A DNA stretch of 34,481 nt from Chitinilyticum litopenaei DSM 21440 (GTDB lineage Bacteria > Pseudomonadota > Gammaproteobacteria > Burkholderiales > Chitinibacteraceae), in assembly GCF_000428145.1 (NCBI RefSeq), contig NZ_KE386633.1, positions 1,186 to 35,666 on the forward strand. The letters run 5' to 3'. The notes beneath the pieces were generated by a model. The model made no database searches and was not told the DNA's origin. It saw only the letters and a program-made list of their open reading frames with translations. The position numbers were made by a program, and so were the translations under genes. Positions 8,045 to 15,887 of the stretch are shown piece by piece. How positions within the stretch are numbered: position 1 is the first letter of the stretch; each line of letters opens with the position of its first letter.

Positions 8045-9057
8045 ACACCCCGCTCGTCAGTTTCGTGCTTCCCTGCTTCAATGCTGACAGGTATCTGCAG
8101 GAGACCCTTGATGCCATTTGCTCACAGACTTATACCCGGTGGGAGTGTGTGGCGATTGACGATGGTTCGACCGATGGCACGCTGGCCATCCTGCAGGCGG
8201 CGGCCGCGCGCGATGCGCGCTTTCGCATCATCAGCCGCGAGAATCGCGGCCTGATCGCCACGCTCAACGAGGGCATTGCGGCAGCGGCAGGCGAGTGGAT
8301 CGCGCGCATCGACGCCGACGACCTGTGCACGCCGGACCGGCTGGAAAAGCAGCTGGCGCGCGTGCTTGATACCGGCGCTGACGTGTGCGGCGCCTGGGTG
8401 CGCTTTTTCGGCGACCGCGATGGCGAATGGCATTTGCCGGCGAGCGACGCGGGAATCCGCGCGCTGCTGCTGTTCAACGCCGCGCTCGCTCACCCCACCG
8501 TGCTCGCGCGCCGCACGCTGCTGCTGGCGCACCCTTACCCGGCCGATGCGCCGCATGCCGAGGATTACGCGCTGTGGTGCGCGCTGGCCCAGGCCGGCGC
8601 GCGCTTCACCGCCGTGCCGCGCGTGCTCTTGCACTACCGCACGCACGCCGGGCAGATCACGCAGACGCGGCGCGACGCCTTGCGCGAGACCGCGCAGCGT
8701 GTGCGGCTCGATTACGCGCGCCACGCGCTGCCGGTGCCCCTGCAGCCGCTGGCCGGCGAATTTGCCGAATTGGCCGAGCCGGGCCGGGTGCTGAAACCGG
8801 CCGAGTTCCGCGCCTTTGCCGATATCCTCAGGCAGCTTGCGGCCCTGCTCGACGGCGCGCGCGGCGTGCTGGGCGGCGTCTGGCTTGACGCGCTGGAGCG
8901 CACCCAGGGGATTCATATGGGTATGTTGCCGGGGCTTATGCTGCTGCATGCGGCCATGCCGATACCCCGCTCAGAGTTGCCGAAGTGGCGCAAGCTGCTG
9001 TTGCGGCTTGCTGTCAGCGATCAGGTCTGGCAGCGGCTGCGGAGGCTGCGCCGATGA
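8041..9057 (+). CDS. glycosyltransferase family 2
   Basis: This 338-residue GT-A fold enzyme transfers a sugar from a nucleotide donor to the growing lipid-linked glycan on the cytosolic face. It starts MNTPLVSFVLPCFNADRYL and contains IDDGSTDGT (nucleotide binding) and ARIDADDLCTPDRLEKQL, where DADD is the DxD metal/donor motif. AHPTVLARRTLL and the later AEDYALW segment are common in this GT2 subgroup. The C-terminal third is less conserved. The ATG overlaps the flippase stop, and its own stop overlaps the next ATG, so three genes form one coupled unit. Donor and linkage cannot be read from the sequence. Confidence 0.88.
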   Translation: MNTPLVSFVLPCFNADRYLQETLDAICSQTYTRWECVAIDDGSTDGTLAILQAAAARDARFRIISRENRGLIATLNEGIAAAAGEWIARIDADDLCTPDRLEKQLARVLDTGADVCGAWVRFFGDRDGEWHLPASDAGIRALLLFNAALAHPTVLARRTLLLAHPYPADAPHAEDYALWCALAQAGARFTAVPRVLLHYRTHAGQITQTRRDALRETAQRVRLDYARHALPVPLQPLAGEFAELAEPGRVLKPAEFRAFADILRQLAALLDGARGVLGGVWLDALERTQGIHMGMLPGLMLLHAAMPIPRSELPKWRKLLLRLAVSDQVWQRLRRLRR

Positions 9058-10298
9058 AGGTGGCGATCTTTCTGCGCGATCTGGGTCTGGGCGGCGTCGA
9101 GCGCTGCGCGGTGCTGGTCGGCGAAGGGCTGGCCGCACGCGGTTTCGAGGTCACGCTGGTGCTGCTTGGTGGCAGTCACAATCTGTGGCAGTCGCGCATC
9201 GACCGCGTGAAGGTCGTCGACCTCTCCACAGGCTGGCATCCGAAGCAGCCGTGGACCTGGCTCAAGGGCTGGCGCGCCGCCCGGCGCATCGCCAGGGAGC
9301 ACGATGTCGTGATTGCCGGCACCTTCCTGCTGCCGCTCTACATGACGTATGCGGCCACTCTGGGTATCAGGGCGAAAGGCAGGCCTGCGCAGCCCGCCGT
9401 TGCGGGCGCAGACGGGAAGGGGAGCCGGCAGCGCAGCCACCGGAATGGACAGGTGGTCCATGAGGATGGCGAGCAGCGCACGACGACGCACCGGCAAGCG
9501 CAGCAGGCGGGCTGCCGGGTGATGGGCTGGGTGCACGGGCCGATGCATGAGCTCGATGCCTTTGCGCGCATGAACCCCGTGCACCGCTTTGCCTGCCGCT
9601 TCGTCTATCGCCTCCTCGACGAGCTGGTCTTCGTTTCGCAGCACGCGCGCGACTCGCTGGCGCGCTGGCTGGGCGCGGCCCCGAAACCCGGCTGGCGGGT
9701 CTTGCCCAATTTCATCGACGACGACGGGGTCGGGCAGGGGCAAATGCCTTCCGCCCTTCACGCCTCGCACCTCAGCCCTCACTCTCCGCTGAAGATGCTC
9801 TTCGTCGGCCGCATCGCCGAGGAAAAGCAGCCGGGTCTGTGGCTGGACACGCTGGCGGCGCTGAATGCGCGCGGCCTGAGCGCGCAGCTGACCGTCGTCG
9901 GCGACGGGCCGCTCGAAGGGTGGCTGCACGACGAGGCGGATCGCCGTGGCCTTGGCGGCCAGCTGGTTTTTGCCGGCCGTCAGGATATCGTCACACCCTG
10001 GCTGCAGGCCGCCGACGTGCTCTTGCTGACCTCCAGCTTCGAGGGCTGCCCGCTGGTCGTGCTCGAAGCAATGGCGCTGGGTCTGCCGGTCGCCTCGACC
10101 AATGCCGGCGGCGTGTATGAACTGTTTGGCGAGCGGCGCGACGACTTTGTCGTTGCCGAGGCCAGCGGCGCGGCGCTGGCGGTGCTGATCGGTAGTCAGG
10201 ACAGGGCCGCGCTGTCGGCGTGGCTGCTTGAGCGCGCGGCACAGTACTCGGCGAGTGCCACGCTGGCGCGCTGGTGTGTCATGTTGCGGGAAGGCTGA
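9054..10298 (+). CDS. glycosyltransferase family 4 with an in-frame insertion
   Basis: This 414-residue GT-B enzyme begins MKVAIFLRDLGLGGVERCAV, the usual GT4 start with a Gly-rich loop. It has the donor-binding half with MLFVGRIAEEKQPG and the family's E-x7-E motif in SSFEGCPLVVLEAMALGLPV. Between ATLGIRAK and VMGWVHGPMHELD, which are normally close together in relatives, residues about 108-155 are a basic, Gln/His/Gly-rich stretch unlike the rest of the protein; it looks like an in-frame insertion of about 144 bp (9375-9518). A second odd stretch (about 9739-9792) has a repetitive CTTCACGCCTCGCACCTC base pattern. The reading frame stays open, so the gene may still be active. ATGA overlap with the preceding gene; a strong terminator follows. 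Confidence 0.85.
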   Translation: MKVAIFLRDLGLGGVERCAVLVGEGLAARGFEVTLVLLGGSHNLWQSRIDRVKVVDLSTGWHPKQPWTWLKGWRAARRIAREHDVVIAGTFLLPLYMTYAATLGIRAKGRPAQPAVAGADGKGSRQRSHRNGQVVHEDGEQRTTTHRQAQQAGCRVMGWVHGPMHELDAFARMNPVHRFACRFVYRLLDELVFVSQHARDSLARWLGAAPKPGWRVLPNFIDDDGVGQGQMPSALHASHLSPHSPLKMLFVGRIAEEKQPGLWLDTLAALNARGLSAQLTVVGDGPLEGWLHDEADRRGLGGQLVFAGRQDIVTPWLQAADVLLLTSSFEGCPLVVLEAMALGLPVASTNAGGVYELFGERRDDFVVAEASGAALAVLIGSQDRAALSAWLLERAAQYSASATLARWCVMLREG

Positions 10299-10316
10299 TT
10301 CTTTGTCGCCGGAAAA

Positions 10317-10345
10317 GCAAAAGGGCCGCATGGCGGCCCTTTTGC
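10317..10345. terminator. bidirectional Rho-independent terminator
   Basis: GCAAAAGGGCCGC and GCGGCCCTTTTGC form a perfect 13-bp stem with a 3-base loop (ATG). A and T runs at opposite ends of the stem suit both strands. It separates the GT4 gene from the convergent membrane-protein gene. Confidence 0.88.
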
Positions 10346-10362
10346 ACATCAGACTGCCTGGT

Positions 10363-10698
10363 TTAGGCCGTTTCGTCGTACTGTGCGTCACCAAAGCCCA
10401 GGAGCGGGAAGAAAATGAAGCCAAGGAAGGCCAGGCCCAGACCAAAGCCGGCGCCTTTGCCAAATTTCTTGGCCAGTTCGATCATGACCAGAATGGCAAC
10501 CACGAGGCCGACAATCGGGATCAGGAAGAGCACGACCCACCACAGCGGCTTCTTGACGATTTCCAGCAGCACGATGATGTTGTAGATCGGGATCAGCGCA
10601 GCCCAGCCCGGCTTGCCAGCCTTGGTGAAGGTTTTCCAGAAGCCGGCGAAAACGCCAACCAAGATGGCCAGATAAATCAGGGTGATGATGAATTCCAT
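10363..10698 (-). CDS. small membrane protein, DUF5684-like
   Basis: This 111-residue protein has three or four hydrophobic segments. The order FTKAGKPGWAALIPIYNIIVLL, then KKPLWWVVLFLIPIVGLVVAI, then LAKKFGKGAGFGLGLAFLGFIFFPLLGFG is the pattern of the DUF5684 family of small integral membrane proteins, which has no established function. The ATG at 10698 has AAGGA 8 bases upstream, so the longer upstream reading is rejected. It is the only minus-strand gene in the glycan cluster and is bounded by the shared terminator, so it is transcribed alone and may be unrelated to glycan synthesis. Confidence 0.82.
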   Translation of the reverse strand: MEFIITLIYLAILVGVFAGFWKTFTKAGKPGWAALIPIYNIIVLLEIVKKPLWWVVLFLIPIVGLVVAILVMIELAKKFGKGAGFGLGLAFLGFIFFPLLGFGDAQYDETA

Positions 10699-11027
10699 GT
10701 GAACAATCCTTCTTTGAATTCGGTGAATGATTCTTGGTGCGACAGCGAACCAGGCACTAATAAGCCATTTTGCTAGATTCACGTCAAGTATTTGCCAGTG
10801 TTTGTAAGCAAGTGTTGCGAAAAGTACGGGTTTTTACTTATTCGGCGTAGCACTCAAAAGACAGATTGTTACGGCAGTGTGCACAGTCCATTTATCTGAT
10901 TGCAGGTAAAATGCAGGGCCGCCTGCGGGCAGGGTAGGGGCACCTGCAGCATGACGCCATGCAGATAAGCCAGAATGCGCCTGCCATATTCTGACCTAGC
11001 CTTCCTTTCCATCCCTGTAGCCTCCCC
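10699..11027. promoter_or_regulatory. AT-rich divergent intergenic region
   Basis: This 329-bp gap lies between two divergent genes and is AT-richer than its surroundings from about 10760 to 10910, as expected for promoters. For the minus-strand gene, TTGACG (10787-10782) and TATTAG (10762-10757) with a 19-base gap are a weak candidate. For the plus-strand glycosyltransferase, TTGTTA and CATTTA (about 10866-10894, 17-base gap) are another. No gene is seen. Confidence 0.35.
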
Positions 11028-11834
11028 ATGAACCGCGCCGCCCTGCTCATACCGCATTACAACAACCCGCAAGGCCTGCTCGCGTCGCTAGCATCGGTGG
11101 GGGCTGACGAGCCGGTGGATGTCTTTGTCGTCGACGACGGCAGCACCCGCGCGACCATTGACGAAGCCGCTGCGCAGGCCGCATTTCGCGCACGGGGCGA
11201 GCTGCATTTTCTCTATCTGCCGGTGAATGCCGGCATCGAGTACGCGCTCAATACCGGGCTGGAGGCGATGCTGGCGGCCGGCTATCAATTCTGCGCGCGG
11301 CTGGACTGCGATGATCTGAACGTACCGAACCGCATCCAGCGCCAGATGGCGTTTCTGGACGCGCACCCCGAGGTGTATCTGGTCGGCAGCGCCGTCACCT
11401 TCTTTGATGCCTCGGGTGACCGCTTCACGATCCGTCAGCCGCAAACGCACGCCGACATCGTGCTGCAGATGCACAAGGACAATGCCTTCACCCATCCGGC
11501 GGTGATGTTCCGCATGGCCGGCGTGCGCGAAATCGGCCTGTATCCGCTGGACTGCAAGGCCGCCGAGGATTTCGCGTATTTCTGGCAATTCGTCACCCGC
11601 TACCGGACGGCCAACCTGCCCGACGTGCTGGTGAAAAGCGAATACAACGATGCCGGCATCTCGCTGAGCCGCCGCCGCCAGCAGCAGGCGATGCGCCTCA
11701 GGCTGCTGGCGCGCCACTTCGACTGGAAACCGGCCTCACTGTTGAACATGGGCAAGGCCTTCGCCTCGTTCGCGCTGCCGCTGTCGGTGACGCGCGGCAT
11801 CAAGAAACTCATCGGTCGCAAGGATTGGGCATGA
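11028..11834 (+). CDS. glycosyltransferase family 2, first of a tandem pair
   Basis: This 268-residue GT-A enzyme starts MNRAALLIPHYNNPQGLLAS. It has VVDDGST (nucleotide binding, around 35-40), NAGIEYALNTGL, and RLDCDDLNVPNRIQRQ with the DxD motif intact at D93-C94-D95. THPAVMFR and AEDFAYFW follow in the usual GT2 order. The next plus-strand gene is a close paralogue with the same IPHYNNPQ, GADEP, DDGSTR and LDC.DLNV blocks, so this pair arose by tandem duplication. They are separated by an inverted repeat. It probably adds a sugar to the same lipid-linked glycan; the donor is unknown. Confidence 0.87.
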   Translation: MNRAALLIPHYNNPQGLLASLASVGADEPVDVFVVDDGSTRATIDEAAAQAAFRARGELHFLYLPVNAGIEYALNTGLEAMLAAGYQFCARLDCDDLNVPNRIQRQMAFLDAHPEVYLVGSAVTFFDASGDRFTIRQPQTHADIVLQMHKDNAFTHPAVMFRMAGVREIGLYPLDCKAAEDFAYFWQFVTRYRTANLPDVLVKSEYNDAGISLSRRRQQQAMRLRLLARHFDWKPASLLNMGKAFASFALPLSVTRGIKKLIGRKDWA

Positions 11835-11845
11835 CTATTTACCCT

Positions 11846-11928
11846 GTAGGGCGCAAATCCCGATTTGCGCACGCGGGCGGAGCGTCGCTTTCCGGTGCGC
11901 AAACCCCTGCGGGATTTGCACACCCTAC
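11846..11928. repeat. GTAGGG...CCCTAC imperfect inverted repeat
   Basis: Between the two GT2 paralogues lies an 83-bp imperfect palindrome. The left arm begins GTAGGGCGCAAATCCC and includes GATTTGCGCAC; the right arm contains GTGCGCAAACCCC and ends GGGATTTGCACACCCTAC. GTAGGG(T/C)G(T)GCAAA palindromes are common dispersed repeats in proteobacteria; mobility here is inferred. Confidence 0.7.
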
Positions 11929-11955
11929 TTGCCTGGCTAACTCTGGAAAGTCTGC

Positions 11956-12816
11956 ATGACTGATACTGCCCGGCAGCCCGTGCTGCTGCTGATCCCGCAT
12001 TACAACAACCCGCAGGCGCTGAACGATTCGCTGGCGTCGATTGGCGCGGACGAGCCTTGCGATGTGCTGGTGGTGGACGATGGCAGCACGCGCAGCCCCA
12101 TTGACGAAGCCGGCGCGCGTGCGGCGTACCGGGGGCGCGGCGTGCTGCGTTTTCTGCCCCTGCCGCAGAACAAGGGCATCGAGGGCGCGCTGAACGCTGG
12201 CCTGCAGTGGGCGCAATCGCGCGGCTACGAATTCATCGCCCGGCTGGATTGTGGTGACCTGAATGTATCTGACCGCATCCAGCGCCAGTTAAGCTTTCTG
12301 GAGCAACACCCCGAGGTGTATCTGCTCGGCGGTGCGGCGCGCTTTGTCGACCAGCAGGGTGTCGAGCAATTCGTGCTGCGCCATCCCGAACGGCATGAGG
12401 ACATCGTGAAGACGATGCGCAAAAACTCGGCCTTCGTCCATCCGGCGGTGATGTACCGCAGCGCAGGGCTGGCGACGACCGGGCTGTATCCGCTGGATGC
12501 GCCGGCGGCCGAGGATTACGCGCTGTTCTACGCCTTTGTGCGGCACTTCAGGGTGGCCAACCTGCCCGAGGTGCTGATCCATTACGAGCTCGATCCGGGC
12601 GGCATTTCGCTGTCCAAGCGGCAGAAGCAGCTTGCCTCGCGGCTGAAGGTGCAGCAGGCCAACAGCGACGGCTCGCTGGCGGCGCTGACCGGCCGGCTGC
12701 GCACGCGCGCGCTGATGGTCTTGCCGTATGGGCTGGTATTCCGGCTGAAATCCGCGTTGCGGCGGAAAGGAAAAACCCAACGCAGTGACGCAGAGACGCA
12801 GAGGGAAAAACAATGA
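11956..12816 (+). CDS. glycosyltransferase family 2, second paralogue with altered DxD
   Basis: This 286-residue paralogue of the preceding GT2 starts MTDTARQPVLLLIPHYNNPQ. The nucleotide-binding VVDDGSTR is intact, but the DxD region reads LDCGDLNVSDRIQRQ (D98-C99-G100-D101), so the third position is Gly where the sister enzyme has Asp. This may weaken metal or donor binding, or mark a change of substrate. The last 18 or so residues (RRKGKTQRSDAETQREKQ) and the stop codon are encoded by the left arm of a dispersed inverted repeat, so the native C-terminus was probably replaced. AEDYALFYAF and a C-terminal helix rich in Arg/Lys are otherwise as in the paralogue. Confidence 0.85.
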   Translation: MTDTARQPVLLLIPHYNNPQALNDSLASIGADEPCDVLVVDDGSTRSPIDEAGARAAYRGRGVLRFLPLPQNKGIEGALNAGLQWAQSRGYEFIARLDCGDLNVSDRIQRQLSFLEQHPEVYLLGGAARFVDQQGVEQFVLRHPERHEDIVKTMRKNSAFVHPAVMYRSAGLATTGLYPLDAPAAEDYALFYAFVRHFRVANLPEVLIHYELDPGGISLSKRQKQLASRLKVQQANSDGSLAALTGRLRTRALMVLPYGLVFRLKSALRRKGKTQRSDAETQREKQ

Positions 12817-12854
12817 CTCCGCTTTTCTCTGCGCCTCTGTGGTTGAAGGATTTT
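12771..12854. repeat. CGCAGAG-type dispersed inverted repeat, copy overlapping two genes
   Basis: The left arm (12771-12809) contains CCCAACGCAGTGACGCAGAG and the right arm (12823-12854) contains TTTTCTCTGCGCCTCTGTGG, ending in GAAGGATTTT. The left arm forms the last codons of the GT2 gene. The right arm carries the AAGGA that serves as ribosome binding site of the GT4 gene starting at 12859. Related copies are at 28599-28680 and, degenerate, at 5351-5472. Confidence 0.8.
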
Positions 12855-12858
12855 AGCC

Positions 12859-13980
12859 ATGTCTGACATCCAGGCTTCCACCCGTCGCCACATCGTCCAC
12901 GTGGTCGAATCGTTTGCCGGCGGCACGCTGTCCATGCTGACCGCCATGGCCAACGGCCAGGCGGCCGACGGGCATCGCGTGACCGTCATCCATTCGCTGC
13001 GCGAGGATACGCCGGCCAGCTGGCGCGAGCTGTTCGCGCAGGAGATCGCCTTCATTCCCCTGCCGATGTGCCGCGCCATCCATCCACTGCAGGACTGGCG
13101 CGCCGGCGTGGCGCTGGTGCGCTGGCTCAGGGAGCTGGCGCCGGATATTGTCCACCTGCATTCCAGCAAGGCCGGCGCGCTGGGGCGCATTGCCAGCCTG
13201 TTCACGAAGCTGCCGCGCACGCGCTGGTTTTTCTCGCCGCACGGCCTGTCCTTTTTGCAGCGCGAGGCGGGTCGGCTCAAGAATCTGGTGTTTCTGCTGC
13301 TGGAAAAGCTGCTGGTACACATTCCGGTGACCTTTATCGCCTGCTCGGCGAGCGAGGCCGCGAAAATTCGCAATACCCTTGGGGCTAATGTTCTGCAGGT
13401 CAATAACGCCGTGAATATTGAGCAGATACCTCAAGCTTCTGGTGGCGGCGCTGTGCTGCGTATCGGCATGGCCGGGCGCGTGACCACGGCGCGCAACCCC
13501 GAACTCTTTGCCGCCATTGCCCGCCGCTTCACCCAGCCCGGCGTCGAATTCGTCTGGCTGGGCGGTGGCGAGCCGCAGGGTGAGGCGGCGCTGAAGGCCG
13601 CTGGCGTGCGGCTCACTGGCTGGCAGAGTCGTGCGCAAACGCTGGCGCAGCTGGCCAAGCTGGACATCTATCTGCAAACCTCGCGCTGGGAAGGCATGCC
13701 CGTGGCCGTGCTGGAGGCCATGGCCGCCGGCCTGCCGGTGCTCGCCACCGACATCGATGGCAACCGCGATCTGGTGCGGCATGGCGAAACCGGCTGGCTG
13801 TGCCGTGATGCGGATGATTTTGTCGCGCGGCTTGCCGCGCTGGCCGATGACCCCGGCCTGCGTCGCCGGCTGGGGGCCGAGGCGCAGGCGCTGGTGCACA
13901 CCCATTATTCGCAGGCCGTGCTGATGCGCAGCCTGTACGCGGCCTATGGCCTGAGCGCAGCCAGGGCTGCAGAAAGCTGA
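12859..13980 (+). CDS. glycosyltransferase family 4
   Basis: This 373-residue GT-B enzyme starts MSDIQASTRRHIVHVVESF, with SFAGGTLSMLTAMANGQA as the N-terminal Gly-rich acceptor-side loop. DIVHLHSSKAGALGRI and FFSPHGLSF are typical of GT4 enzymes acting on lipid-linked glycans. The donor-side half has RIGMAGRVTTARNPELF and the E-x7-E motif in SRWEGMPVAVLEAMAAGLPV, followed by GETGWLC. It probably acts on the cytosolic face of the inner membrane in the same pathway as its neighbours. The ATG has AAGGA 8 bases upstream, contributed by the repeat element. Linkage and donor sugar are not readable. Confidence 0.88.
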   Translation: MSDIQASTRRHIVHVVESFAGGTLSMLTAMANGQAADGHRVTVIHSLREDTPASWRELFAQEIAFIPLPMCRAIHPLQDWRAGVALVRWLRELAPDIVHLHSSKAGALGRIASLFTKLPRTRWFFSPHGLSFLQREAGRLKNLVFLLLEKLLVHIPVTFIACSASEAAKIRNTLGANVLQVNNAVNIEQIPQASGGGAVLRIGMAGRVTTARNPELFAAIARRFTQPGVEFVWLGGGEPQGEAALKAAGVRLTGWQSRAQTLAQLAKLDIYLQTSRWEGMPVAVLEAMAAGLPVLATDIDGNRDLVRHGETGWLCRDADDFVARLAALADDPGLRRRLGAEAQALVHTHYSQAVLMRSLYAAYGLSAARAAES

Positions 13981-14022
13981 ATCGGGCCCGAGAGTAGCCA
14001 GGACAAATGACAAGGAAAGTCT

Positions 14023-15483
14023 GTGAGCAGTGAAAAACACCTGCGCGCCGAGCGCGCGAAACCCTGGCTGGCGCTGGCCGACCTCAGCGCCCTGCTGCTG
14101 GCCTTCGGCATTGCGCTGCTGCTCTTGTGGCTGCTGCGCTACCACCGTATCAGCGCCGGCTTCCAGCTGTGGTGGCAGTGGGAAGGCCAGCAGCAGGCGC
14201 TGGGCTTTGCGGTGCTGACGCTGTTTACCGTCGCCAATTTCTGGGGGCGCGGGCATTACTCGCTGCGCATGCCCTTCTGGGACGAGCTGGGCGAAATCCT
14301 GCGCTGGCTGCTGCTGGCCGCGCTGCTCAACGGCATGCTGGTGCTGCTGGGCAAGTACACCGTGTCGCGCTTCTTGTGGCCGGTATCGTGGAGCCTGGCG
14401 CTGCTCTTGGTGCCGCTGGCGCGCAGCCTGATGAAGCGCGCGCTGCTGGCGCGCGGCGTCTGGCAATTGCCCAGCGTGATTCTCGGCAGCGGGCGCAATG
14501 CGCAGGATGCCTGGGCCGCGCTCAACAGCGAGCGCCAGCTCGGCTTTGCCATCCAGTGCTTTGTTGCCGTCGACGAGGCGGCGCCCGCCAGCCTGACGCT
14601 GGCGAACCGCAGCGTCCCGGTCGTGCGTCTGGCGCCGGCCGCGCTGCTGGACTGGCTCGCCGCCCAGGGCAAGCCGCACGTGGTGATCGCGCTCGAAGCC
14701 GAGGAATTGCGCCGGCTCGACGCGCAGATCGAGCAGCTGAGCCTGCGCTACAAGAATATCCACGTCATCCCGCCGCTGGCCGGCCTGCCGCTGTTCGGCG
14801 CGGTGACCAACCACTTCTTCAGCCATGAGGTGCTGCTGCTGCGCGTGTCGAACAATCTGACCGTCAAGCCGCTGATGCTGCTCAAGCGCGCCTTCGACCT
14901 GCTGGGCGCCGGTGTCGGCCTCGTGCTGCTGGCGCCGCTGTTTGCCTTTGTCGCCTGGCGCATCAAGCAGGAGGGCGGCCCCGGCGCGGTATTCTTCGGT
15001 CATGTGCGCGTGGGGATGAACGGCAAGCCGTTCAAGTGCTGGAAATTCCGCACCATGGTGCACAATTCGCAGGAGGTGCTGGCCCAGCTGCTGGACAGCG
15101 ACGCCGACGCGCGCGCCGAATGGGAAAAGGATTTCAAGCTGAAGAACGACCCGCGCATCACCAAGATCGGCGCCTTCCTGCGTCGCACCAGCCTCGACGA
15201 AATCCCGCAGCTGTGGAATGTGCTGCTGGGCGAGATGAGCCTCGTCGGCCCGCGCCCGGTGATCGAAGAGGAACTCGAGCGCTACGGCGAGCGCGTCGAT
15301 TTCTACCTCGAAGCGCGCCCGGGGCTCACCGGCCTGTGGCAGGTGTCGGGCCGCAATGACACGACCTATGACGAGCGCGTGGCGCTCGATGCCTGGTATG
15401 TGAAAAACTGGAACCTGTGGTACGACATCGCCATCGTCTGCAAGACGGTGAAGTCGGTGGTGGCCGGGCGCGGGGCGTATTGA
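14023..15483 (+). CDS. undecaprenyl-phosphate sugar-phosphate transferase, WbaP-like
   Basis: This 486-residue polyprenyl glycosylphosphotransferase starts glycan assembly by moving a sugar-1-phosphate from a UDP-sugar to undecaprenyl phosphate in the inner membrane. It has four N-terminal membrane segments (about 15-135), a Rossmann-like middle domain (LPSVILGSGRNAQDAW), a further hydrophobic segment in KRAFDLLGAGVGLVLLAPLF, and the catalytic C-terminal domain. That domain carries KCWKFRTM, DPRITKIGAFLRRTSLDEIP with the Asp-Glu pair, SLVGPRP and PGLTGLWQVSGR. The size and N-terminal part fit WbaP (galactose-1-phosphate), and galE in the cluster agrees, but a different sugar is possible. The GTG start is supported by AAGGAAAG just upstream. 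The stop overlaps the next start. Confidence 0.9.
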   Translation: MSSEKHLRAERAKPWLALADLSALLLAFGIALLLLWLLRYHRISAGFQLWWQWEGQQQALGFAVLTLFTVANFWGRGHYSLRMPFWDELGEILRWLLLAALLNGMLVLLGKYTVSRFLWPVSWSLALLLVPLARSLMKRALLARGVWQLPSVILGSGRNAQDAWAALNSERQLGFAIQCFVAVDEAAPASLTLANRSVPVVRLAPAALLDWLAAQGKPHVVIALEAEELRRLDAQIEQLSLRYKNIHVIPPLAGLPLFGAVTNHFFSHEVLLLRVSNNLTVKPLMLLKRAFDLLGAGVGLVLLAPLFAFVAWRIKQEGGPGAVFFGHVRVGMNGKPFKCWKFRTMVHNSQEVLAQLLDSDADARAEWEKDFKLKNDPRITKIGAFLRRTSLDEIPQLWNVLLGEMSLVGPRPVIEEELERYGERVDFYLEARPGLTGLWQVSGRNDTTYDERVALDAWYVKNWNLWYDIAIVCKTVKSVVAGRGAY

Positions 15484-15887
15484 TGATGACAATCGATTGG
15501 CGGCCGCTACTGGATGTGTTGCGGCAAAAGCTGCCCGATCTGCAGGCGGTCTACGCCTTTGGCAGCCAGATCAGTGGCGATGCAGATGCCGACAGCGACC
15601 TTGATCTGGCTGTGCTGTTGCCATATCGCGCTGATCCCGTGGCGCTCTGGCAGCTGGCGGGCGCCTTGTCCGGCGTGTCCGGCTTGCCGGTTGACCTGCT
15701 TGATTTGCGTGCAGCGAGTACGGTCATGCAGTATCAAGTGCTAAGCAAAGGGATTCGCCTGTTTGAGCTTGATACAGTGGTGGGTATTTTCGAGGCGATG
15801 GTACTGAGCGAAAAAACTCGCCTGGACGAGGTTCGCCAGGATCTGCTGGACGATATTGTTCGCGATGGGAGGGTGTATGGCAGATGA
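15483..15887 (+). CDS. mntA: MntA-type antitoxin nucleotidyltransferase
   Basis: This 134-residue minimal nucleotidyltransferase has the exact GS-x10-DxD motif of the family in FGSQISGDADADSDLDLAVL (G27, S28, D39, D41). In characterised HepT/MntA systems the antitoxin adds AMP to a Tyr of HepT and silences its RNase. The gene begins at an ATG sharing its A with the TGA of the WbaP-like gene (a second ATG follows directly), and it overlaps hepT by 11 bases with hepT in another frame, so both are probably translationally coupled to the upstream gene. Gene order (antitoxin first) is unlike some hepT-mntA operons. Confidence in the family is high; the activity is inferred. Confidence 0.9.
   Translation: MMTIDWRPLLDVLRQKLPDLQAVYAFGSQISGDADADSDLDLAVLLPYRADPVALWQLAGALSGVSGLPVDLLDLRAASTVMQYQVLSKGIRLFELDTVVGIFEAMVLSEKTRLDEVRQDLLDDIVRDGRVYGR

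Noticed and set aside
12853..15492. An 879-codon open frame on the minus strand across the GT4 and WbaP-like genes
   Set aside because: It is a composition shadow of GC-rich coding DNA: rich in Gln/His/Arg, with no family resemblance, and opposed by two clear genes on the plus strand.
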